Source: Desulfobacteraceae bacterium
Lineage (GTDB): Bacteria > Desulfobacterota > Desulfobacteria > Desulfobacterales > UBA5616
Assembly (NCBI GenBank): GCA_013791935.1
Contig: VMSV01000196.1
Location: 1-64,000, forward strand
DNA length: 64,000 nt
Reading direction: 5' to 3'
The notes beneath the pieces were generated by a model, which made no database searches, was not told where the DNA came from, and saw only the letters and a list, made by a program, of their open reading frames with translations. Positions 1-6,530 of this stretch are shown one piece after another (position 1 is the first letter of the stretch; every line of letters starts with the position of its first letter). The translations under genes were made by a program, and so were the position numbers.

Positions 1-306
1 ACCGGGAAAATCGGGATTCGAATGCCCCAACATCCCGTGGCAAAAGCCCTTTGCAGGGCAACGGGAACACCCATTACGGCCACCAGCGCCAACCTTTCGG
101 GTGATTCTGGATATGAATCCATAAACCTCATGCCCCCTTCCCTGGTCAGTCAGGTGGATGTGATTCTGGATGCCGGAACCCTTGCCGGTGGCCTGGGTTC
201 CACGGTGGTGGATGTAACCCTGGACCCTCCCCGAATCTTAAGGGAGGGCAATACCCATAGCGAAAGGATATGGGCCGCCTTGGGAAAACCCTCTGCAAGA
301 CCCTGA
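1..306 (+). CDS. tsaC: Sua5/YrdC/TsaC threonylcarbamoyl-AMP synthase, C-terminal part
   Basis: The frame is open from base 1, so the gene begins outside the window. The residues GKIGIRMPQHPVAKAL and then TPITATSANLSG match the C-terminal half of the Sua5/YrdC fold. The SAN-LSG segment is the family's nucleotide and threonine binding signature. The family makes threonylcarbamoyl-AMP from threonine, bicarbonate and ATP, which is used for the t6A37 modification of ANN-decoding tRNAs. The protein stops soon after the YrdC domain, so it is the short TsaC type without the extra Sua5 domain. The symbol is a family-level choice. The ATG at base 22 is internal and not the start. Confidence 0.9.
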   Translation, partial: TGKIGIRMPQHPVAKALCRATGTPITATSANLSGDSGYESINLMPPSLVSQVDVILDAGTLAGGLGSTVVDVTLDPPRILREGNTHSERIWAALGKPSARP

Positions 307-337
307 AATATCGGTTCTCAGGATGAGGAATCTTTTA

Positions 338-366
338 TTGACAACATCCGGTTTTTTGCCTATAAA
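338..366 (+). promoter_or_regulatory. Promoter of tRNA-Leu
   Basis: A consensus -35 (TTGACA, 338-343) and a -10 (TATAAA, 361-366) are separated by exactly 17 bases. The predicted start of transcription is a few bases before the mature tRNA 5' end at 379. This is the clearest sigma70-type promoter in the window. Confidence 0.85.
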
Positions 367-378
367 ACTCACATTTTC

Positions 379-465
379 GCCGGGGTGGTGAAATTGGTAG
401 ACGCAGAGGACTCAAAATCCTCCGGGCGCAAGCCCATGGGAGTTCGATTCTCCCCCTCGGCACCA
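379..465 (+). tRNA. tRNA-Leu(CAA)
   Basis: The 87-base gene folds as a class II tRNA. The acceptor arms GCCGGGG and CCTCGGC pair, and the CCA is encoded. The anticodon stem GAGGA/TCCTC encloses the loop CTCAAAA, so the anticodon is CAA and it reads UUG. The long variable arm is a GGGC/GCCC stem with a GCAA loop. The T loop is TTCGATT. It serves as the integration target of the element that follows: its last 60 bases recur at 19252-19311. Because the element rebuilds the 3' end when it inserts, the 3' half seen here was probably supplied by the element. Confidence 0.97.
406..465 (+). repeat. attL core: 3' part of tRNA-Leu
   Basis: These 60 bases, from the anticodon stem to the CCA end, match 19252-19311 at 58 positions. 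The two differences fall at paired positions of the variable arm (GGGC/GCCC here, GGGG/CCCC at attR), so pairing is kept in both copies. Confidence 0.92.
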
Positions 466-476
466 CAATAAAATCA

Positions 477-510
477 ATGGGTTATGCACAGATGCATAGC
501 CCATTTTTTG
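477..510 (+). terminator. Rho-independent terminator after tRNA-Leu
   Basis: A 12-base stem (477-488 with 493-504, one G-T pair) has a four-base loop and is followed by six T residues. It lies 11 bases after the tRNA. It belongs to the element's left end, because a second tRNA-type terminator follows attR at 19323. Confidence 0.85.
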
Positions 511-536
511 TTTAGAACTCCATCTCGTTTTACAAA

Positions 537-556
537 AAACCACCAAAAAACCACCA
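537..556 (+). promoter_or_regulatory. Candidate integrase or excisionase arm sites, left end
   Basis: The nine-base word AAACCACCA occurs twice (537-545 and 548-556) at an 11-base period, about one helical turn. The same word, also with an 11-base spaced partner (GCCACCA), is found inside the right end at 19118-19135. Inverted variants are at 18887-18897 and 19008-19016. Repeats placed symmetrically inside both attachment sites are what arm-type binding sites look like. Binding is inferred. Confidence 0.5.
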
Positions 557-598
557 TTATTATTTTTATGAATGATGAATGGCTCTATTTTTTGGTCT

Positions 599-640
599 AT
601 CACGCCGGTAACACGGGTTCGAATCCCGTTGGGATCACCA
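599..640 (+). pseudogene. Orphan 3' half of a tRNA-Glu-like gene
   Basis: The segment runs from the 3' side of an anticodon arm (CACGCCGG) through a perfect T arm (ACGGG, loop TTCGAAT, CCCGT) to an acceptor strand and ACCA. No 5' half precedes it. The order and the GGTAACA variable loop resemble tRNA-Glu. Such orphan 3' halves are usual scars of an older tRNA-targeted insertion. The identity as Glu is likely but not certain. Confidence 0.7.
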
Positions 641-1425
641 AACAATAAATTCAATATGTTATAACCATTTTAAGCGTTAGTTTCAAACCATCATTTTTTT
701 GATACCCAACAATATACCCAACACCCTCGACCATATCTGTTCCTTCAAAGCCCAAAGCTATAGGCCCAGAACTGTCTTTTTCGTTATCGTTCTGGGCAAA
801 TTATATTAACATAAAAAAATATTGGTCTGGAACTCAAGATCTCTGGTTCGATTCCTACCGAGCGTATCATTAAATCAAATAGATTGGCCAATTGTATGCA
901 TTCATATTTTTCAAAGAGGATTTTTCAATTTTTTAAGTTTGAAAGCACCTAATCACATCTTTTTAACCTATGAATTGTGTTTTATCGACCCTAATCACAA
1001 GATTTGGGCAAAAAATGCCACCCACAAGATATAGGGTTCTGCCCTCATAATATTTTCGCCGTAATATCCTTTCGTCTAAGTTTTATATTAATTTCTGAAA
1101 GCACAGAATTTCTCGTAAAGAAAAACCAGGACAAAACGGTTAAAAAATCATCAATTAAATAGAGGCGATTAATTGAACCATGAAATTAACTATATTTTGT
1201 CTTGAAGTGCGATAATTAGCATATAAAGCGGCATTTTCAGCTTGTTTTGATTGGTTGTGGCTTTATTTTTTAAAATGATTATAAATGATATCTAATTATT
1301 TTAGAGTTTTAATTTGAATAATTAGTTAACATTTGGTACCTATTGGCAAAATAATTTCAAAATTGGCTTTTTGTGCACAAAACGACAGGGTCTGTATAAT
1401 AACTAAAGTTGGACCAGAGAGCAAA
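641..1425. other. AT-rich stretch without a clear gene
   Basis: I see no convincing coding region here. There is a 9-bp hairpin at 764-797 (GCCCAGAAC and GTTCTGGGC) with no T run after it. A short stretch at 828-862 resembles the end of a tRNA, but its T stem does not pair. The in-frame codons from 1333 (a TTG) upstream of the kinase start are treated as leader. Confidence 0.5.
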
Positions 1426-2634
1426 ATGGATTCTAAAGCTATAACCAGGATAGAATGGCAAAAGTCGAAGACAAGACTTTTCACTTATGACGTCACTGAA
1501 TTCGAAGATAGCGGTCCTTTGGACGATAATGTCGTGTGGAGAGGGGAGGAGTGGCTCAGAGAGTATACAGCTTACCCGGATGGTAGCGGCATAGAACCGG
1601 CGAACTTAACTCTTCTGCATTTCCTTCTCGAGCAATATAACATACCGACTGATATTCTCCCCATTGAGTCCGTTAGGCATATGTCTCCAGAGAAACTAGA
1701 ATCTTTACAGGAGCAAATTTCCGCCCTTGGAGGTCCGGATCGCTTTAAAGCCATAATATCAAAAATCGAACAGCATGGTTTCAAAATACAGGGGTACCTT
1801 GGTGCAGGTGGCTGGGGGATTGTATTTCACATGCTCCGCTCTACTGATCATGCCACGGTCGCACTTAAAATACTCAAGCCCCCATATAGCGAGGAGTGGC
1901 GCAAGCGTTTCCTTCGGGAGGTCGAAATCTTGAGCCTTCTTGCCAACGATCTCAGGTTAGGGGGGCTGCTTGGAGCCCCATTTGATGTGGACGGACTGAT
2001 GTGCCTTCCAATTCGATTTATCAGCGGGCGACCTCTGTCAGAGCTCGCTCTCCCCATCAATACACGTGATGCCCTAGAGATCGTGTGCGATGTGCTGTCC
2101 GTCCTTGACACCTTTCACAAGAAAGGCGTCATCCATCGTGATCTTCATCTTGGTAACGTAATTCTGGGTTCCGATGGGGCACTTGTCGTTGTGGATTTTG
2201 GTGTTGCTCGTCAAGAACAGGTTACAGATTACACCTACACATTTAGACCCGTCGGGGCGATGTCACATTGCGCGCCGGAAAAATGGACGGATCCATCTAC
2301 AGTAGGTGCACCTTCAGACGTCTTCTCTGTCGGTGTCATGTTGTATCGCCTTCTTACTTCTAAGTTCCCTTTCTGGGCTGAAAGCTACATTAGACTATAT
2401 GAGCAAATCAGAAACGGCCGGTTCACTGATGTCAGCGAGGCCAATCCGAACGTTCCGCCTTTCATAAATATCGTGTTGAAGTCGTTGTTGGAACCAGACC
2501 GCCAACAAAGACCAGGGAAAGCCTCAGAGGCTCTCACTATGGTGGGTCATGCCAAAGCACTAGTCGACTTGGACGAAAGACAAAGAAGGAGACGGCATTC
2601 ACCCCAACAATCTGCTCGACGCGGACGCACATAA
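1426..2634 (+). CDS. Hanks-type Ser/Thr protein kinase
   Basis: This is a complete eukaryotic-like kinase of about 402 residues, expected to be cytosolic because no membrane segment is seen. Numbered from the ATG at 1426, it shows the glycine loop GAGGWGIVF near 125-133, the VALKIL lysine near 147, the HRDLHLGN catalytic loop near 236, DFG near 258, and CAPEKW. All catalytic residues are present, so it should be active. About 115 residues of unrecognised sequence come first, perhaps a sensor or substrate-binding part. The tail is rich in Arg. The frame extends back to a TTG at 1333, but the ATG at 1426 has a GAGAG site before it and is preferred. An integron attC site begins 105 bases downstream, so the gene may be a cassette. 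Its target is unknown; stand-alone kinases in mobile elements are sometimes defence genes. Confidence 0.88.
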   Translation: MDSKAITRIEWQKSKTRLFTYDVTEFEDSGPLDDNVVWRGEEWLREYTAYPDGSGIEPANLTLLHFLLEQYNIPTDILPIESVRHMSPEKLESLQEQISALGGPDRFKAIISKIEQHGFKIQGYLGAGGWGIVFHMLRSTDHATVALKILKPPYSEEWRKRFLREVEILSLLANDLRLGGLLGAPFDVDGLMCLPIRFISGRPLSELALPINTRDALEIVCDVLSVLDTFHKKGVIHRDLHLGNVILGSDGALVVVDFGVARQEQVTDYTYTFRPVGAMSHCAPEKWTDPSTVGAPSDVFSVGVMLYRLLTSKFPFWAESYIRLYEQIRNGRFTDVSEANPNVPPFINIVLKSLLEPDRQQRPGKASEALTMVGHAKALVDLDERQRRRRHSPQQSARRGRT

Positions 2635-2738
2635 GGTGGGGAAAGTGGGACGCTCGTAAAAAAGTAAATAATGAGGGAATAATATCTTGCACAAGGTGGC
2701 AGTGCACCATTGACAAAGGGCAGAAGTAAATAATAAAG

Positions 2739-2794
2739 GCCCAACAAAGGCAATACAGCCGATCGCTGCGCTCCGGCTGATTTTTTCGTTAGCA
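2739..2794 (+). other. Integron attC recombination site (intact)
   Basis: An inverse core GCCCAAC (2739-2745) fits RYYYAAC exactly. It is followed after a short spacer by the inverted arms CAGCCG and CGGCTG around a short loop, and ends in a GTTAGCA core (2788-2794). Length (56 bases), order and imperfect hairpin are those of short attC sites such as the aadA type. No intI gene is in the window. A cluster of attC sites without the integrase is known as a CALIN. Confidence 0.72.
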
Positions 2795-2809
2795 TAAAAT
2801 GAGGAAATA

Positions 2810-3397
2810 ATGACATTCGAAACAGCAAAAATTATAGCTGCTTTTGGTGGTTTTGGACTCGGGATACTAAATTTGGGTATTTCAATTTACAAAGAATTTA
2901 TAAAGAGACCCAAGTTAGAACTGGAAATTGTAATGTCCAATGTTTTTTACGTGAATGAAGGGGAATACAATTTTCAAATAAATATTTCATTAATTTCAAA
3001 AAATGGCCCCTGTTATTTAAAGGATATTTTTATAAAGCATCCTACAAACTGTATTGGCGGATACTCATCTTCAAATATTGTTAATTTCAATAAAGCTATC
3101 CAATATACATCAGCAGACCTTTTAGATAATTCTCAGGAAGAATTTAAAGATAATCTTTTAAAATTATTCAAAAATTCTATCTCCATGAGGGATTTAAAGA
3201 TTGATGACAACTCCAGGAAATCGATGACTTTTGCTGATCGATTAATTACAAGACGTGAAATGGACGGCTATGAAGATTTCCCTCTGAAAAATTGGATCAT
3301 TGTTATTGATTACGGGGATAAAACAATAACCAAATCTTTAACTTGGAATATTCATTCTAAAAGTAAAAAAGAAGGTTGCTGGGATAATCATCTATGA
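2810..3397 (+). CDS. Unknown membrane-anchored protein (cassette gene)
   Basis: The 195-residue product is not recognised. An N-terminal hydrophobic helix (about residues 7-27) is followed by a soluble, beta-rich, strongly charged part that looks like a small extracytoplasmic or membrane-facing domain. The ATG lies 15 bases after the attC core at 2788-2794 and has a GAGGAAATA ribosome site. The stop is 10 bases before the next (split) attC site. That spacing is the classic layout of a single-gene integron cassette. Codon use is AT-rich compared with the chromosome. Confidence 0.75.
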   Translation: MTFETAKIIAAFGGFGLGILNLGISIYKEFIKRPKLELEIVMSNVFYVNEGEYNFQINISLISKNGPCYLKDIFIKHPTNCIGGYSSSNIVNFNKAIQYTSADLLDNSQEEFKDNLLKLFKNSISMRDLKIDDNSRKSMTFADRLITRREMDGYEDFPLKNWIIVIDYGDKTITKSLTWNIHSKSKKEGCWDNHL

Positions 3398-3412
3398 AAT
3401 TATAAAATGCTA

Positions 3413-4116
3413 ATCGGGTAGCCGGGGGTTATTAACCCCCAGCCCCCACACCACCCGGCATTCGGGTCCGCACCGGGCGGTTCGCGAAGATACCGGGCCA
3501 TAGCCGGGTAATGACCTAAAACAGTTCTTTGAAAAACTGACGGCAACTGCTTTTGATCATCAGAAGCACCTTGTCCCATGACGCGCCTGTTTAGTTGCTC
3601 CCCCGTTCGGGTTCATCGCATTTCAGAGCTCATGGGGTATGCCACTGTTCTTCGCGTTTGGCCCTTCAGTGGGGTGAGACCTCCGCCGCCTCCGCATATG
3701 CGGGTCGCAGCTCGTTTCCGCTTGTCATTCCGCCAATAACAATGTCCGCACCTACTATGGCCTCTGCTGACTTCTGCCTGATCACCCTGCATGTTGCCAT
3801 GCAAAGCGCTGTCTTTCGACCGCATGTCAGGCAGATCTCCCCGGATAAGAACGTGAATTTCACTACACAACCGCAGCATTTACCCTATCTCCTGAATCCC
3901 GGGCTTCGTCATGTTGTGCTGACTTACCCGGAGACTGGGCCTTTTATGCTATTTCTGATCGTCGGTTCATAGTTTTGCGCTCGGGCTTCCTTCAGACCTT
4001 TCCTCGCCGAAACGCCCTTGCCGTCGGCTAATGTTTGTGTCAATGTCTTTCGACATTGACAGGATTCACACATAGGGGACTTACACCCCATTAATTCACG
4101 CCCATGCCGGGCGTAC
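3413..4116 (-). mobile_element. ORF-less group II intron relic inserted in attC
   Basis: Read on the minus strand, the segment begins GTACGCCCGGCATGGGCGTG, close to the GTGCG start of group II introns. It ends in a domain V-like hairpin (about 3450-3483: CGCCCGG and CCGGGTGG arms, GACC tetraloop), a domain VI-like hairpin (about 3421-3440) and the terminal CTACCCGAT. At 704 bases it is far shorter than a full intron of over 2 kb. Domain IV keeps only what may be the first codons of a reverse transcriptase (a minus-strand ATG near 3580), so the maturase is deleted. Removing the segment restores an attC inverse core, TGCTAAC. Insertion after minus-strand ATTGT in an attC hairpin is the known habit of class C-attC introns. 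The small ORFs inside are not genes. Confidence 0.72.
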
Positions 4117-4173
4117 ACAATGCTTTTTCAGCGGAGCGCAAAAAACAGCGCCCGCTGAAAAGCGGCGTTATAT
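4117..4173 (+). other. Integron attC site split by the intron (right part)
   Basis: Joined to TGCTA at 3408-3412, this segment gives an inverse core TGCTAAC and spacer AATGC. Long arms follow: TTTTCAGCGG pairs fully with CCGCTGAAAA, and GCGC with GCGC. One A is unpaired, as expected for the extrahelical base of attC. The core GTTATAT is at 4167-4173. The intron at 3413-4116 separates the two parts. Confidence 0.7.
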
Positions 4174-4184
4174 TTGGGAATAAA

Positions 4185-4259
4185 ATGGGAGAATACCTGT
4201 TTATAGCTATCGTTTCAGTTTTTTTAATTGAGGCTATAGGATTTGGAACTTGGTATTAA
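4185..4259 (+). CDS. 24-residue single-helix membrane peptide
   Basis: The frame encodes a 24-residue peptide, nearly all hydrophobic (IAIVSVFLIEAIGF) with one central Glu. The ATG follows the attC core by 11 bases and has GGGAATAAA before it. The next gene starts nine bases after the stop with its own AAGGAGAAAT site. Position between attC and a four-helix membrane gene suggests a real cassette-borne leader or partner peptide. No homologue is recognised. Confidence 0.45.
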   Translation: MGEYLFIAIVSVFLIEAIGFGTWY

Positions 4260-4268
4260 GGAGAAATA

Positions 4269-4844
4269 ATGACTGGAACTCTTGACTCAGAGGAAAAAAG
4301 AAAACTACATTCCGAAATTAATCAGTTAGTAAATCAAAGATTTGTGTTAAATGGCGCCGCGATCACTCTTTTTGGCGTTATCACAGCTTGGGCCATCCCC
4401 AAAAATCAGTCACTACCAGACCCGAATGCTGCAAAACTGGCCTTTACCGCATCTATATTATTAATAATATTGTTATTTGCCCTTTACCTTGTTAGTCACC
4501 TTGCGAGACTTACCACACGAACACTCACAACTTATTTGATTGTACGTGGCGAATCACAATGGGAGTGTGATTGGAAAAATTATCGTGATAAAAAGAGCTA
4601 CATTGCATACACAAAAAGTCAAACGTTACTTTTCTTAGTGCTTGGCTTTTTATCCACAATTGCACCATTAATTTTCCTATCCATATTTAAAATCACTCTC
4701 AATCCAAAAGAAGCGCTTTATGCTTTAGTGCTTTTTGAGCTTTTGTACACAGTTTTTGTTGCAGGGATGGGGTTCGGCAACTGGTTTTATCCGGAGCAAG
4801 ATATTGAAAACCGATGGAATGAAGTGTTGAATAATAATCGGTGA
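4269..4844 (+). CDS. Unknown four-helix membrane protein
   Basis: The 191-residue protein has a charged N-terminal helix and four hydrophobic segments (about residues 28-46, 66-90, 118-140 and 146-168). It ends in a short charged tail. No family is recognised. A strong AAGGAG site lies before the ATG. It is followed 38 bases later by another four-helix protein and then by a radical SAM gene on the same strand, so the three may be co-transcribed. Pairs of small multi-helix proteins are common as membrane effectors in defence cargo, but nothing here proves that. Confidence 0.75.
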   Translation: MTGTLDSEEKRKLHSEINQLVNQRFVLNGAAITLFGVITAWAIPKNQSLPDPNAAKLAFTASILLIILLFALYLVSHLARLTTRTLTTYLIVRGESQWECDWKNYRDKKSYIAYTKSQTLLFLVLGFLSTIAPLIFLSIFKITLNPKEALYALVLFELLYTVFVAGMGFGNWFYPEQDIENRWNEVLNNNR

Positions 4845-4882
4845 CACATGATACTCATTCAAACAACTTTTAGGACTTTGAT

Positions 4883-5536
4883 ATGGATTTATTCAATAAG
4901 ATTACTATCTCCAATTTAATTTGGTATATCGTTCCTGGACTGGGAATGATTTTTTTTGTTTTATTTCCAATATTAGCCTTAAACCCTCACATTGTGAAAT
5001 TATTTTATGAGCAAATTGGTGAAATTGGCTTATTAATTTTAGGAACCATTCTTGGGTTTCTATTTGAAGGTTTGCGCTTATATAGGTTCAGGCCAGGTTA
5101 TTCGACAATAAAAAAGGGATTCTTTGATGAACTTACGAAAACTATTGGAACTGATTTGAATCCTTACTTTGTCCAATCGCATGTGGATGATTTTGCTAGA
5201 ACAAAAAATTATGTGGGTCTAAGCTTGCATCATGCAATTTGGATAATGTTAGGTCAATTTACCATATTGTTTTTATTCGAGGCCCTTTTTTGGGGAATAA
5301 TGGCCATATATAATTATTATTATATCACTCAATACTATTCTCTATTCGGTTTGAATATATCAAGAATAGAATACATAACATATTGCGGAGCATTCTCGGT
5401 CACTTTTTTATCAATTGGTTTGCGGTTAATGGTGACCTCAACTCAAGATCAGAAAAATACAAATAATATGTTTTTAAATTTTGCAAAACAGTATCGACAT
5501 GACCTTCAAAAATTACTTAATATGGAGGTAGATTGA
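4883..5536 (+). CDS. Unknown four-helix membrane protein
   Basis: The 217-residue protein has hydrophobic segments at about 12-33, 46-66, 118-148 and 163-185. A charged loop lies between the second and third, and a Lys/Arg/His-rich tail follows. I do not recognise the family. It shares layout but no obvious sequence with the preceding membrane protein. It lies between that gene and the radical SAM gene, with 59 bases to the latter. GC is very low, as in the rest of the cargo block. Confidence 0.75.
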   Translation: MDLFNKITISNLIWYIVPGLGMIFFVLFPILALNPHIVKLFYEQIGEIGLLILGTILGFLFEGLRLYRFRPGYSTIKKGFFDELTKTIGTDLNPYFVQSHVDDFARTKNYVGLSLHHAIWIMLGQFTILFLFEALFWGIMAIYNYYYITQYYSLFGLNISRIEYITYCGAFSVTFLSIGLRLMVTSTQDQKNTNNMFLNFAKQYRHDLQKLLNMEVD

Positions 5537-5595
5537 TAAAATGTTTGTAGGTTATGAATAAATTATATTAACCAGATTATCATAGACTAAATATT

Positions 5596-6492
5596 ATGCC
5601 GGAAATTAAACAACATTTTTTTTATTTTGAAGGTAAAACAGCCGATTTTTTCCCATCAGTAGGATTAAAACTATCGGGAAATTGCAGATTCAAATGCCCC
5701 TTTTGTTGTGAGCCAAATCGAACTCAACAAGTATATCCCTTGAATAATTTTATTTCCATAGCAAACATTCTTAAAAAATTGGGCACAAGACGATTATGTT
5801 TTACGGGGGGCGACCCGCTATCACATAAAGATATAGGGGCCTTGCTGCAGTACACCAAGTCTTTAGATTTTTTTAATTTGTTATTAACAACAGATGCCAA
5901 GGCTCTAAAAGAAAAGCAAAGAGAGGTGATACCATTTGTTAGTGCCGTGCGTTTTAGTGTTCATGCAATTGGTTCAGAACATGATAATATAGTTGGCTGT
6001 CGTGGCTCTTTTAGAGCTACAGAAAAAATGATTGATGTCTTGCACGCAGAAAAGATTCCCTGCTACGTCACAACAGTTATAACTACAAAAAATATTATGT
6101 TCGTTAAAAATATTTTAGAATGGTGCGTTAAAAATGGAATTCAATCATATTTTATATTCGGTCTCATGCGAAGCGGTTTAGGCAATGACTTTATAAGAAA
6201 GTATGGGCAAGTTTCAGAACAAGAAATTTCAAATATTATTTCTATACTAAGAAATAAATATTCTCCTGAAGATATCGAAATTATATATTATGACTACTAT
6301 AAACAGGCTGATTGTGTATTGGTATATGGTGATGGAAAAATTATAATTGATCCATATCCAAAGCCGCCTACTTTTCAACTAGAAATTGGAAATATTTTCT
6401 CAGATACTCGAGAAGACATTTTGAAGTTTTTTTCACACGATCCAAAGAATTACGATGGTTATGTTAATCACTTTTTGAAGCACAAGAAATAA
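5596..6492 (+). CDS. Radical SAM enzyme, function unknown
   Basis: The 298-residue protein has the radical SAM cluster CRFKCPFC (Cys30, Cys34, Cys37; spacing CX3CX2C). FTGGDPL near residues 72-78 is the SAM-binding GGE-like motif. The family cleaves S-adenosylmethionine reductively to a 5'-deoxyadenosyl radical. No C-terminal SPASM cysteine cluster is present, so it is a minimal single-cluster enzyme of the general MoaA/PqqE shape. Prokaryotic viperins are of similar size, but the CNYxCxFCF context is not seen here, so I do not call it one. It is convergent with the methyltransferase operon (38-base gap). The substrate cannot be told from sequence. Confidence 0.85.
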   Translation: MPEIKQHFFYFEGKTADFFPSVGLKLSGNCRFKCPFCCEPNRTQQVYPLNNFISIANILKKLGTRRLCFTGGDPLSHKDIGALLQYTKSLDFFNLLLTTDAKALKEKQREVIPFVSAVRFSVHAIGSEHDNIVGCRGSFRATEKMIDVLHAEKIPCYVTTVITTKNIMFVKNILEWCVKNGIQSYFIFGLMRSGLGNDFIRKYGQVSEQEISNIISILRNKYSPEDIEIIYYDYYKQADCVLVYGDGKIIIDPYPKPPTFQLEIGNIFSDTREDILKFFSHDPKNYDGYVNHFLKHKK

Positions 6493-6530
6493 GAGCTTTT
6501 TTGTATACACCTATAATACCGAATTATTTA

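Noticed and set aside
412-654. Minus-strand open frame across the tRNA-Leu 3' half
   Set aside because: It is the antisense of tRNA-Leu, its terminator and the arm repeats; the protein-like words come from the tRNA sequences.
822-1034. 70-codon open frame and a possible further tRNA end at 828-862
   Set aside because: No ribosome site or recognisable product; the T stem does not pair and the acceptor end has no partner.
3595-4118. Several open frames on both strands between the cassette genes
   Set aside because: They lie inside the structured RNA of the group II intron relic.
5596-6492. Prokaryotic viperin
   Set aside because: Size and CX3CX2C fit, but the sequence around the cluster and the tail do not match viperins.
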